Shown here piece after piece: positions 1-7,847 of a stretch of 62,000 nucleotides of DNA. The stretch spans positions 9,760 through 71,759 of the forward strand of contig NW_023365758.1 of assembly GCF_000003815.2 (NCBI RefSeq), in the 5' to 3' direction. This DNA is from Branchiostoma floridae. Lineage: Eukaryota > Chordata > Leptocardii > Amphioxiformes > Branchiostomatidae. How positions within the stretch are numbered: the stretch's first letter is position 1; each line of letters opens with the position of its first letter. Position numbers and translations under genes: made by a program. A model generated the notes under the pieces. It did no database searches and was not told the origin of the DNA. It saw nothing but the letters and a program-made list of their open reading frames with translations.

Positions 1-76
1 CTAGGTAAACTTACTAGAATAACGGCATAGAATCTACCTCTATCTGTTTTTGGTCTTTGGCAACGCGTAACGAGAT

Positions 77-420
77 ACTGGCGAAAACGCAGACCAGAAT
101 CACACAGTCTAACAGAACTAGGAAAAACCTAACTCACGTCTGACCAGGTAGAAACTCGTGGCGTCGGGCGTGGCGTAACTGGTAGAGCGTTCGGCTCGGA
201 ATCTATGGGTTCTGAGTTCGATTCCCACCGTGCCCCCCGACGTTGTGCCCTTGGGAAAGGCACTTTACACGACTTTCCTTCTGTCTGTACCGTGTATGTG
301 GCATTGTTGATATAAGTTACAAAACTTGAGTGCAGTGCCACATCGTCCTCGTCTGTCCAAAAGCAAATAGAAAAAAAAAACTCAGGCCAGCTCTAGAATC
401 ACAAGAATTCAAACCTAACA
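77..420. repeat. Direct repeat around ACE exon, upstream copy
   Basis: This stretch (beginning with GGCGAAAACGCAGACC) recurs at 667-785 with few changes, so ACE exon 487-631 lies between two direct copies. The upstream copy is interrupted at 158-377 by a SINE. The downstream copy reads straight through the same point (GTAGAAACTC then AGGCCAG) and shows the empty site. Confidence 0.85.
158..377 (+). mobile_element. tRNA-derived SINE inserted in the upstream direct repeat
   Basis: The head looks like a tRNA: an A-box-like TGGCGTAACTGG near 170 and a B-box GTTCGATTCC near 217. The body contains CTTGGGAAAGGCACTTTACA, shared with the other SINEs of the window, and the 3' end is a run of A. AAACTC is duplicated at 152-157 and 378-383. 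The paralogous copy near 745 lacks the element. Transcription would be by RNA polymerase III if it is active. The conserved body may belong to a widespread animal SINE superfamily; I could not compare it. Confidence 0.8.
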
Positions 421-486
421 GGGTAAAGGCATAGTTATAACGTTTTTTATAACATAGTAATAATGTTTTAACCTAACGTCATCCAG

Positions 487-631
487 AGTCTGACATCAAC
501 TTCCTGATGAGTATGGCCCTGGAAAAAATCGCGTTCCTGCCGTTCGGATACCTGATGGACCAGTGGAGATGGGCGGTCTTCAACGGCTCCACCACCCCGG
601 AAACCTACAACCAGGAGTGGTGGAAACTCAG
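487..631 (+). CDS. ACE: Angiotensin-converting enzyme-like, exon (DQWRW region)
   Basis: Peptidase family M2 (ACE) is a zinc dipeptidyl carboxypeptidase, usually secreted or membrane-anchored, that trims C-terminal dipeptides from peptides such as angiotensin I. After the acceptor ATCCAG this exon encodes about 48 residues including [20 protein letters not shown] followed by LMDQWRW and YNQEWWKLR. This matches the very conserved ACE segment that lies downstream of the HExxH zinc site. The exon ends AG before GTCAGA, so an Arg codon is split and completed by the first G of the exon at 1141. The catalytic HExxH exon is not in the window and must lie to the left. The window therefore holds only the 3' part of the gene. 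Family identity is strong. Which ACE paralog this is cannot be told. Confidence 0.92.
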
Positions 632-666
632 GTCAGAAGCACACAGAACGTAACTAACGTAACTAG

Positions 667-785
667 GATTGGCGAAAACGCAGATCAGAATCACACAGTC
701 TAACAGAACTAGGACAAACCTAACTCACGTCTGACCAGGTAGAAACTCAGGCCAGATCTAGAATCACAAGAATTCAAATCTTACC
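667..785. repeat. Direct repeat around ACE exon, downstream copy
   Basis: Second copy of the 77-420 sequence, without the SINE. It lies in the intron after exon 487-631. Confidence 0.85.
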
Positions 786-879
786 AGCTCTGACAGTTGC
801 TGGCTATAAACGTTTTGTACAGTGGTATATTAATAGACAAACAGGGCCCACGATTGTTTCAACAATATTTCTCTACTTC

Positions 880-1085
880 CGAAAATCAACCTCAGTGATG
901 AACCGGGACGAGGGGGGATACAAGCTTAGCCACGTTTGGGATTGTTTTCTCCCGCAAAAGCGCCACCTACATCGGCTACATATAGCGGTGAGAAGCAGAA
1001 CTCCAGTTAGAAGCTCTGACGAAGGTGTCTGAGAGACATCGAAACGTAAGCAATGTACGTACCTGCTGGTTGTGTAAAAAGAATT
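880..1085 (+). mobile_element. Dispersed repeat with hammerhead-like core, copy 1
   Basis: About 200 bp recurring at 4188-4385 (shared landmarks GATGAACCGGGACGAGG, AAAGCGCCACCTACATCGG, GGTTGTGTAAAAA). It sits in the ACE intron directly upstream of exon 1141-1242. The hammerhead-like core in its 3' part suggests the terminal region of a Penelope-like retroelement, a group known to carry hammerhead motifs. No reverse transcriptase is present here. Confidence 0.6.
1003..1069 (+). ncRNA. Hammerhead ribozyme-like motif, copy 1
   Basis: CTGACGA (1016-1022) is followed by a 6-bp hairpin, GGTGTC (1024-1029) with GACATC (1035-1040), loop TGAGA, and then GAAAC (1041-1045). This is the conserved hammerhead order CUGANGA, stem II, GAAA. 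GTA then AGC follows; AGC pairs with GCT just before CTGACGA as a 3-bp stem I, and CCAG/CTGG (1003-1006, 1066-1069) can extend it across an internal loop. ACGT after GAA is self-complementary, as in dimeric minimal hammerheads with almost no stem III. One extra A lies between CTGACGA and stem II. Activity is untested. Confidence 0.5.
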
Positions 1086-1140
1086 CTCTTATATCCAGTA
1101 TTTCTCTACTGTACACTTATACTAGGTGCTTTTCATGCAG

Positions 1141-1242
1141 GACTCGTTACCAGGGCATCGTGCCACCGATCCCGAGAAACAACGCAAAGGATTTTGACCC
1201 CGGATGCAAATACCACATCCCTTACAACACCCCTTACATCAG
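1141..1242 (+). CDS. ACE: Angiotensin-converting enzyme-like, exon (RYQGIVPP region)
   Basis: The acceptor is TTTTCATGCAG and the donor is ATCAG before GTCTGT. The exon completes the split Arg of the previous exon and encodes [16 protein letters not shown], then [17 protein letters not shown] and the first two bases of Arg. In vertebrate ACE the corresponding Pro-Tyr-Ile-Arg-Tyr segment supplies the chloride-binding Arg and a catalytic Tyr. Here the Arg is split across the intron and the Tyr would be in the next exon, whose start is lost in the gap at 1708-2085. Phase matches the neighbouring exons. Confidence 0.92.
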
Positions 1243-1261
1243 GTCTGTTTCGTCGCGTTGA

Positions 1262-1599
1262 TTAAACTAAGGGCACAACCCGCCGTACGTGCAAATACGT
1301 GCTGTCTGTGTGCCAAAACGTGGGCAATCTTGTGGGATCCGTAAGTGGTAAGTACCACCTCCGTACGAACTCGTAGGGAATCCGACGGATTTTGGAGCAC
1401 GCAGACACGCAGTAGAACTTTACATGCAAAACTTTGTGTGCCATCGATCGGGTTGCGGATTCGACCCCGTACGTACCAGTACGGGCGACGCGCCTGCCCT
1501 GTACAGCCTGAACGTTTTCATAAATACGTGGTGGACGTGGCCTCCCAAAAAAACATAAGGACAAATTACACGTACGGCGGGTTGTGCTCTTAGCTTTAT
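1262..1599. mobile_element. MITE with 22-bp terminal inverted repeats
   Basis: The left end 1271-1292 (GGGCACAACCCGCCGTACGT) is matched in reverse complement at 1568-1590 (left end G for A at one position). The similarity weakens outward as TAAACTAAG versus TAAAGCTAAG. The element is about 330 bp, has no coding capacity and lies in the ACE intron after exon 1141-1242. I could not define a clean target duplication. Named lancelet MITE families exist, but I cannot assign this copy. Confidence 0.75.
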
Positions 1600-1707
1600 C
1601 TGAGCGAGAGATGCATGAGCGTCAACATCGCTTTTAGTGTAGATACTTGTCACTCTTAAAGAAGATGAGGCGTACCTCATAATCCTTTAGACAGTGATAA
1701 TTACCTG

Positions 1708-2085
1708 NNNNNNNNNNNNNNNNNNNNNNNNNNNNNNNNNNNNNNNNNNNNNNNNNNNNNNNNNNNNNNNNNNNNNNNNNNNNNNNNNNNNNNNNNNNNN
1801 NNNNNNNNNNNNNNNNNNNNNNNNNNNNNNNNNNNNNNNNNNNNNNNNNNNNNNNNNNNNNNNNNNNNNNNNNNNNNNNNNNNNNNNNNNNNNNNNNNNN
1901 NNNNNNNNNNNNNNNNNNNNNNNNNNNNNNNNNNNNNNNNNNNNNNNNNNNNNNNNNNNNNNNNNNNNNNNNNNNNNNNNNNNNNNNNNNNNNNNNNNNN
2001 NNNNNNNNNNNNNNNNNNNNNNNNNNNNNNNNNNNNNNNNNNNNNNNNNNNNNNNNNNNNNNNNNNNNNNNNNNNNNNNNNNNNN
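1708..2085. other. Assembly gap inside ACE
   Basis: Run of N. It hides the 5' part of the ACE exon that resumes at 2086. Confidence 0.99.
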
Positions 2086-2161
2086 CCGGACACACCGGCC
2101 CGCTGCACAAGTGTGACATCTCCGCAGGGCCCAACAAGGCGGCCGCTGGGGAAAAATTAGC
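2086..2161 (+). CDS. ACE: Angiotensin-converting enzyme-like, exon (GHTGPLHKCD), 5' part missing
   Basis: The sequence resumes after the gap in frame as GHTGPLHKCDISAGPNKAAA then GEKL, matching the ACE segment GHTGPLHKCDIY with the conserved Cys. The exon most likely ends TTAGC at 2161 before GTGCGT. With the first T of the exon at 2998 this makes an Ala codon, the residue found at this point in vertebrate ACE. The start of the exon lies in the gap. Confidence 0.88.
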
Positions 2162-2179
2162 GTGCGTTGTCATGTCATA

Positions 2180-2362
2180 CTATGATATACCTCGAAGGCA
2201 CAGTTTTGCTTATGCACTCCTCTTTGCTTAGTCTTAGAGTACATGAAACACATCTCCTACCGTATAAGCTTTTTTGATTTACATTGTGATACTAATACCT
2301 TATTGTTGAGGACTCCAGGAAGAATAGTGGAGATTCCTAATAAACAAACAAACAAACAAACT
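2180..2362 (+). mobile_element. Probable LINE 3'-end relic
   Basis: A short sequence reading GGACTCCAGGAAGAATAGTG and shortly afterwards ending in a run of AAAC units. This is the kind of 3' tail of short tandem repeats seen on CR1/L2-type LINEs. There is no coding part. The left boundary is a guess. Confidence 0.4.
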
Positions 2363-2542
2363 ATAGTATAGATACGTACGTCGATGAAGGTTAGACATCC
2401 AGGGAATTACTTACTTACTTACTTAAGTCGAGTCCATCCGGCCTCGAGTTGAGATGGCAGCCCAGGCGTCCCTGTCAATCATTGCACTTTGTAAGTTGTC
2501 GACTTAGATTATTAGGGAATTAGGGAATTAGATGCGCCGCAT

Positions 2543-2942
2543 AGCAGTTACTCAAGCAACTTCGTCAGTGACACTAAAGAAATCTCATTGGAGAGCAGGC
2601 TTCTCCAACTAGATCTCTTTTGCGTATCAGTTCATTAATCTCCAAGCAGATCCTACGGTAGCATAAGATAGTATCAAAAGCTGGCAGAGGAGTAAAGCCG
2701 GCATAGAAGTAAGTTTCGCTACCGGGGCTACATGGGATGTGAGCTCTTGGCTGACTATCTCCTGGCCAGTTTGGTACTATCTTATGCCATTGTAGGATCT
2801 GCTTGGAGATTATCAGTTCATAGTTAGAATTTAAAAGTTTCTCTCCAAACGAGATCTCTTTAGTGTCACTGATGAAGTGGATTCTACCCGAAACGCCTGA
2901 CGGTTTCTAAAGAAATTTCCAGCAGTCAATTGAGTAGCTGCT
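2543..2942. mobile_element. Outer MITE, interrupted by a second MITE
   Basis: AGCAGTTACTCAAGC at 2543 is matched in inverted orientation at 2924-2942. Inner arms match too: CAGTGACACTAAAGA near 2567 against TCTTTAGTGTCACTG near 2857. The inner MITE 2636-2812 splits it. The same terminal motif recurs near 5140, 6374, 6615 and 57553, so this is a repeated family. Confidence 0.65.
2636..2812. mobile_element. MITE (TAATCTCCAAGCAG family) with 9-bp target duplication, copy 1
   Basis: A 177-bp element with about 40-bp terminal inverted repeats starting TAATCTCCAAGCAGATCC. It is flanked by exact 9-bp duplications TCAGTTCAT at 2627-2635 and 2813-2821. There is no coding capacity. A second copy lies at 7426-7570, also with a 9-bp duplication. 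Duplications of this length are typical of Mutator-like (MULE) transposases, so a non-autonomous MULE is a fair inference. Confidence 0.85.
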
Positions 2943-2997
2943 ATTTGACGTACAATAGTGTAGATCATAACAGTGACCCCCACCCTAACCTTCACAG

Positions 2998-3173
2998 TCG
3001 AATGCTCCGGATGGGGTCCAGTCAGGAGTGGCCGGACGCTATGGAGGTGATCACTGACCAACGGACCATGTCAGCTCATCCGCTCGTGGAGTATTTCCAA
3101 CCGCTCATCGACTGGTTGGAGACACAGAACCAGGGAGAGACACTTGGCTGGGACGAAAGCTGGACTCCTCCTT
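2998..3173 (+). CDS. ACE: Angiotensin-converting enzyme-like, C-terminal catalytic-domain exon
   Basis: The acceptor is CCTTCACAG, and the donor is CCTCCTT before GTGAGT. It encodes RMLRMGSSQEWPDAMEVITD, then QRTMSAHPLVEYFQPLIDWL and LGWDESWTPP. This corresponds to the end of the ACE catalytic domain (SxPWPEAM, ITG, MSA, YFxPLxDWL, LGW, WTP in vertebrates). The donor shows that at least one more exon follows, for a tail or membrane anchor. I do not recognise it before the zinc-finger cluster. It may lie in the gap at 3559-3943 or be too divergent. Confidence 0.92.
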
Positions 3174-3558
3174 GTGAGTACAGATCTTTCTAGTTTCGTT
3201 GAAGAGATTCATCAGTCACGTATGTAAGGGGCACGGGGTGAGGGGCAGAAGATCCACGCAAGTCTCGACCAAGTTCTCGCAAATCTCGCGAGAACTGGGT
3301 CACTCCGTGATCAAGATGGACTGATAGCCATCGAAAATTTGGAGGTATGTGAGTTTACCTTTCAAAAAGTAGTCACTAATTGATGAAAACTCTATTAGCC
3401 AGATCATTCTAGGAAATCAAGCTCTTCACATTTTAAGTTCTTTTCCGTAGAATTGTTCATTTCCCGTAGAATTATTCAATCTGTGATATGATAGAGTGCC
3501 CAGGCATCGATTCGATGCATCTTATACATATAATTTATGGTGTAGCATTTATTCATAG
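3174..3558. other. No gene seen downstream of ACE exon
   Basis: AT-rich sequence without a recognisable exon or repeat. A terminal ACE exon was looked for and not found. Confidence 0.5.
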
Positions 3559-3943
3559 NNNNNNNNNNNNNNNNNNNNNNNNNNNNNNNNNNNNNNNNNN
3601 NNNNNNNNNNNNNNNNNNNNNNNNNNNNNNNNNNNNNNNNNNNNNNNNNNNNNNNNNNNNNNNNNNNNNNNNNNNNNNNNNNNNNNNNNNNNNNNNNNNN
3701 NNNNNNNNNNNNNNNNNNNNNNNNNNNNNNNNNNNNNNNNNNNNNNNNNNNNNNNNNNNNNNNNNNNNNNNNNNNNNNNNNNNNNNNNNNNNNNNNNNNN
3801 NNNNNNNNNNNNNNNNNNNNNNNNNNNNNNNNNNNNNNNNNNNNNNNNNNNNNNNNNNNNNNNNNNNNNNNNNNNNNNNNNNNNNNNNNNNNNNNNNNNN
3901 NNNNNNNNNNNNNNNNNNNNNNNNNNNNNNNNNNNNNNNNNNN
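3559..3943. other. Assembly gap
   Basis: Run of N. It may hide the final ACE exon. Confidence 0.99.
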
Positions 3944-4187
3944 CAAATACAGATTATCAAATCAAATGCGATAACTTCCGAAAATAGTTTCATCAGGTTG
4001 GTAGAATATAGGATGAAGGAAAATTCCTTTTTTAAAAAACCACTGAAAGAAGAAAAGAAGTCGGCAGTTACAGACCATATCGCCAGGCCTAGGAACAATT
4101 GCTTAATTGACTGGGAGGGGCGAAGGTCATAGACAGGGAAGACAATAGGCGGGCACGGTGGATTAAGGAGGCCATCTGGATAAGAAA

Positions 4188-4385
4188 GTCAACCCCAGTG
4201 ATGAACCGGGACGAGGGAGGATGCAAGCTAAGTCACGTTTGGGATTGTTTTCTCACCGCAAAAGCGCCACCTACATCGGCTACATATAGCGGTGAGAAGC
4301 AGAACTCCAGTTAGAAGCTCTGACGATGTGTCAGAGAGACATCGAAACGTAAGCCATGTAAGTAACTACTGGTTGTGTAAAAAAA
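4188..4385 (+). mobile_element. Dispersed repeat with hammerhead-like core, copy 2
   Basis: Second copy of the repeat at 880-1085, about 90 percent similar by eye over 200 bp. Nothing else is recognisable between the gap and this element. Confidence 0.6.
4307..4372 (+). ncRNA. Hammerhead ribozyme-like motif, copy 2
   Basis: Same core as copy 1 (CTGACGA 4320-4326, GAAACGTA, stem I AGC/GCT, distal CCAGT/ACTGG). Stem II is shortened because two bases present in copy 1 after CTGACGA are missing, leaving a mismatched closing pair. This copy looks decayed. Confidence 0.4.
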
Positions 4386-4743
4386 AACTCTCCTTCATCC
4401 CAAATGCGATAAGTCCGGCATTTCTGTTTCATAGAAATATAGCTAATAAATACACATGGTCAAACACGCTGTAGTTTATGAATACACCAACCCAACATGT
4501 GTGATGAGTGCGGATTCACCAGGATGGAACTTTGGTATAGTTGCATGACTATTAAATAGCCGTATATCAGTATCCACTATTCCAGGATAAAAGAGACAAA
4601 AAAAAGTTACACAGTAGAAGTGGCAAGGGTAAGATGTAGCAGCAACATGTAACTGGAGAAAATGATGCGTTGACAATTTGTCAAATCAGTATGGCTAGAG
4701 AAATCGTAAACGTGGCGGTATTATGATAATAGATGTTAATTGT
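4386..4743. other. Gene-free stretch
   Basis: AT-rich intergenic DNA. I see no supported gene or repeat. Confidence 0.5.
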
Positions 4744-4905
4744 AAATGTAATAATGTCCGGGATTTCGAGAGCCAAGTGCAAAGTTTTATAGCTACGTAT
4801 CTGCTGTAGTCAGAGATGTAGTCATGAAGCTATACATGTAGATGTCACAATATGTGTAATTGTTAAGGTCTTTTTTCTCAATAAAGATTTAAAAAAATTT
4901 AAAAA
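4744..4905 (+). mobile_element. LINE 3'-UTR relic
   Basis: Contains GCTGTAGTCAGAGATGTAGT and GAAGCTATACATGTA, then a polyadenylation-like AATAAAG and an A-rich end. The same sequence follows the LINE ORF fragment at 19890-20204 (20265-20450), which identifies this as the 3' end of that LINE family. Confidence 0.6.
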
Positions 4906-5540
4906 AGAATCAGTATGCACTATGTTCTAAATAATTGTCGATGTACTCCTCGTTGTGGGATAAACAACGTCATTTTTGTTCAGGCCAATGGCGAAGTGAA
5001 CGCCCGTTGTATGCATATCTAATACGCTAGACCTTGTGCATACTGTATGCATTAACATGATAGAAACATTCTGTATTGTATGCATACGAATAAGCGGCTA
5101 CACTTACTTATTTTGTAAAATCATATCCAGTTGCTTGAGTAACTGCTTTTTTGCGTATCTTATCACCTTGTTGTCTAACCTTCATTGACATATCAAACTG
5201 TATGTTATTTCTGTAATAAAGAATCGATACTGACATTTCTGACTGAAATCCTAGCGTATTGGTATCCAAATGCTGATTTAACACCATGTCATTGACTTTT
5301 TACTTTATTTCTTTGTTACATTCTAAGCAAAATGTCGCTAGGTTATATTTACCGTGTGCGTTTATCAACAAATGATGCATGCGAACGATTGATTGATTGA
5401 TAGATTATCATTAAAGCCTTCTGATAATTTGCATCACAAAGAAAGATAAAGTCAATTGTTCCTTCAACCCAACTTTGCTTTCCGTGCTGTTAATACCTGT
5501 TATCTATTATGGCGATCGAATGTAACGAGAAAGCATTACG
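4906..5540. other. Gene-free stretch with one MITE terminus
   Basis: AT-rich. Near 5130-5160 lies CCAGTTGCTTGAGTAACTGC, a lone copy of the terminal motif of the 2543-2942 MITE. Nothing else can be supported. Confidence 0.5.
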
Positions 5541-5990
5541 AGTGCGACCGCGTAGCACAGTGGTAGTTTATTCGCCTCGGAACCGAGAGGTTGTGGGTTC
5601 GAATCCGACTGCCGTGCCACCGATTTTGTGCCATTGAGAAAGGCACTTTACACGGCTTTCCTCACTTTACTTAGGTGAAAATGAGTACCTAGCTTCGGCT
5701 ATGACCGTCCCTCGGATAGGACGTTAAATGGAGGTCCGTGTATGGGGAGAGCCACACCCCATGCACGTTAAAGAACTCCCACACGTGCGATTTTGCGGTG
5801 TGCGTTGGTGCAAATCCTTCTGTCGTGTGTTGGTGATTCATTCATTTTGACCATCGGGTCACTTCAAATCACCCGGATGCAGGCCTGGCGAACCTCTAGC
5901 TGTCTCGTATCAGCCACATGGTGATTTACATCATTCAACCGGACGGGTGTGTCACCCCGTAAGGGGCGGTATAACCCGTCGTGTGTAAAC
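5541..5990 (+). mobile_element. tRNA-derived SINE with clear A and B boxes
   Basis: The head from about 5546 has an A-box-like TAGCACAGTGG and a perfect B-box GGTTCGAATCC near 5596, with tRNA-like hairpin sequence CTCGGAACCGAG between. The body follows (GAGAAAGGCACTTTACACGG, then TAGCTTCGGCT, then CCTCGGATAGGACGTTAAAT), shared with the other SINEs here. A functional tRNA is ruled out: there is no 3' acceptor pairing and the sequence runs on into the SINE body. The 3' boundary is uncertain. Confidence 0.75.
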
Positions 5991-6020
5991 ATGTGCGAAC
6001 ATGGCTACGGCTAGTTGGGC

Positions 6021-6168
6021 AGCCCTGTAGACTCCTTCACCGGCCTCTCTGGGAAGTATTCCCGGCATATTCCCGGTTAAAAATCGCGAATCGACCCCCC
6101 CCCCCCCCCCCACAAAAAAAAATCGCCAAGCTTCCCAGGGAGGCCGGTGAAGGCGGCTAGCAGCCCTG
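6021..6168. repeat. Hairpin with poly-C in the loop
   Basis: CCTTCACCGGCCTCTCTGGG (from 6033) is matched in inverted orientation at 6131-6153 with one mismatch in 23. The loop holds a run of about 16 C followed by a run of A. It may be a small MITE. No target duplication could be defined. Confidence 0.6.
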
Positions 6169-6179
6169 GCTGTTTGTTA

Positions 6180-6640
6180 ACCAATAGATAAACCATAGAA
6201 AGCATTAAGTACATTATCGGAAGCATTCATTCATAGTTATGATAAACGCAACTAAATCACTTTTGCATATCGATTCATAGCTAGGATACAATAACTGCTT
6301 TCCAACAGATCTCTCCAGTGTCACTTAGGACAGATAGTGTCTGAAACTTCTGACCGTTTCGAAAATCATATCCATTTGCTTGAGTAACTGCTTTTTGGCG
6401 TATCTTATAACCTAGATGTCTACCCTTCATCGACGTTTAAAGGTATACCTTAGTCCAACTGCTTCTCGCTTAAAAGGTTTATCAAATGACGTGGGGAAGG
6501 TGAATTATATGTGCTACCTACCAGCAAACATCGAATCATCGAGAAATTATACACATTTACATGTACATGTATCAGATTCATGCAAAAAAAGTATATTCTT
6601 TTATTTAAAATCATATCCAGTTGCTTAAGTAACTGTTTTA
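6180..6640. other. Gene-free stretch with two MITE termini
   Basis: Two same-orientation copies of the motif TTGCTTGAGTAACTG or close variants (near 6374 and 6615) and a fragment similar to the inner arms of the 2543-2942 MITE near 6310-6350. These are broken copies of that family. Confidence 0.5.
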
Positions 6641-6733
6641 TAGCGTACATTACCTTTATTGCATACATTACCTTTATGACATACATTACCTTTATAGCAA
6701 ACATTAACTTTATGGCATACATTACCTTTATGG
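6641..6733. repeat. 18-bp tandem repeat, five units
   Basis: Units of roughly GCATACATTACCTTTATG repeated five times with small changes. It is a minisatellite directly upstream of the ZNF-A promoter region. Confidence 0.85.
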
Positions 6734-6930
6734 CAAGTCGAGTCCTTTTACACCTTGCGTTACCGCTTGCGCCGCTTGGATATGCCACTCTTTGATCGAG
6801 CAGACTGATATGTTCACATGGATTACCATTAGAGCTGTAAAACCAGCAAACATGCAGACAGACAGTATTGAAAGCATTGATTTGGCAGTGAAATAAAGAT
6901 ACATCGTTGTGATAGGTTAAAACATTATGG

Positions 6931-7106
6931 GTAATCAGGTATATCAACTTTGACCTTCGACCCTCATGGTGCACAAGGGTCAGATTAATTGTCCGCCATC
7001 TTGATTTTCGGAGTATCACGCACGATTCGTTTTGCCTCCAGTTTGAGGCTGTTTTCAAGACAATTCAACACATCAGTAATTGATCAACCCAGTAAACAGG
7101 TAGGTA
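6931..7106 (+). promoter_or_regulatory. ZNF-A promoter and non-coding first exon
   Basis: This module recurs before every zinc-finger locus: GTAATCAGG, then a DR1-like site (TGACCTTCGACC at about 6951), a half-site GGGTCA, a YY1-like CCGCCATCTTG (about 6993), then a CTCCAGTTTGAGGC stretch and a donor GGTAGGTAAG near 7100. It has no TATA box. Its copy here is closest to that of ZNF-L, both having CATCTTG rather than CATTTTG. First exon and promoter status is inferred from position, conservation and the splice donor. No transcript evidence is available. Confidence 0.65.
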
Positions 7107-7425
7107 AGACAATTTTATACTACCTATCCAGTCTTCTTCTGCTAATTCTTTTGGGCAAGGGTTTTTTACTTGAACTAGTATAGTCAAGGAGCTTTTATCA
7201 GATCGAGTCAGTATGGGGAGGGGGGCATTACGACGTAAATGATTTGTAGACATCGACAAGGTTTACCAGTGCAATGGTTTGATGCACTTGGGCTTGATGG
7301 CTCTTTAGATTCTGAACCGTTTTTCGTTTGGGGCGGGGTCTTCCTAAAATTGTTGCACGTTTGTAAATGCGTGTGTGTACTAGCATGTGTGTTTGAGTGC
7401 ATGCATGTGTGTGACTGTGTGCATG

Positions 7426-7570
7426 TAATCTCCAAGCAGGTTTTCCGTGGCATAAGACAGTATCATAAGCATGGTGTGGCATTGCGTAGCCAATTTACTC
7501 CTCTGTCGGCTCAACACCTTCCCCAGCTTATGGTACTGTCTTATGCCACGGAAGATCTGCTTGGAGATTA
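7426..7570. mobile_element. MITE (TAATCTCCAAGCAG family), copy 2, in ZNF-A intron
   Basis: A 145-bp element with terminal inverted repeats of about 45 bp beginning TAATCTCCAAGCAG, flanked by exact 9-bp duplications GTGTGCATG (7417-7425 and 7571-7579). The paralogous ZNF-L intron near 61138-61150 has the same flanks without the element, so insertion post-dates the A/L duplication. Confidence 0.9.
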
Positions 7571-7599
7571 GTGTGCATGCATGTGTATCCTTTATGCAT

Positions 7600-7674
7600 T
7601 GTGTATGTGTGTGTGAATGTGTGTGTGCGTGTGTGTGTGTGTATGTGTTTGTATGCGAGTGTGTGTGTGTGTGT

Positions 7675-7709
<35 letters not shown>

Positions 7710-7720
7710 TGTGTGATGTG
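7600..7720. repeat. GT microsatellite in ZNF-A intron
   Basis: Long GT-rich run. GT or CA runs occur at this place in most of the paralogous introns, so it was duplicated with the gene. Confidence 0.9.
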
Positions 7721-7847
7721 TGATCTAGGATACGGAACAGACTTCTATTCAATATTTACCCCTGTTGTGGGATAACAAAAAGTATGGGACTACTGGGAGT
7801 GTTTGCTATCTTTAAATTTTAGATGATTTGTTGTTCTTCATATAGAA

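Noticed and set aside
1262-1564. 100-codon frame on the - strand
   Set aside because: It lies entirely within the MITE and has no protein features.
5541-5620. Functional tRNA gene
   Set aside because: A and B boxes are good, but there is no acceptor-stem pairing and the sequence continues into the SINE body.
7471-7752. Cys/Val-rich or His/Thr-rich open frames over GT runs
   Set aside because: They are translations of dinucleotide repeats.
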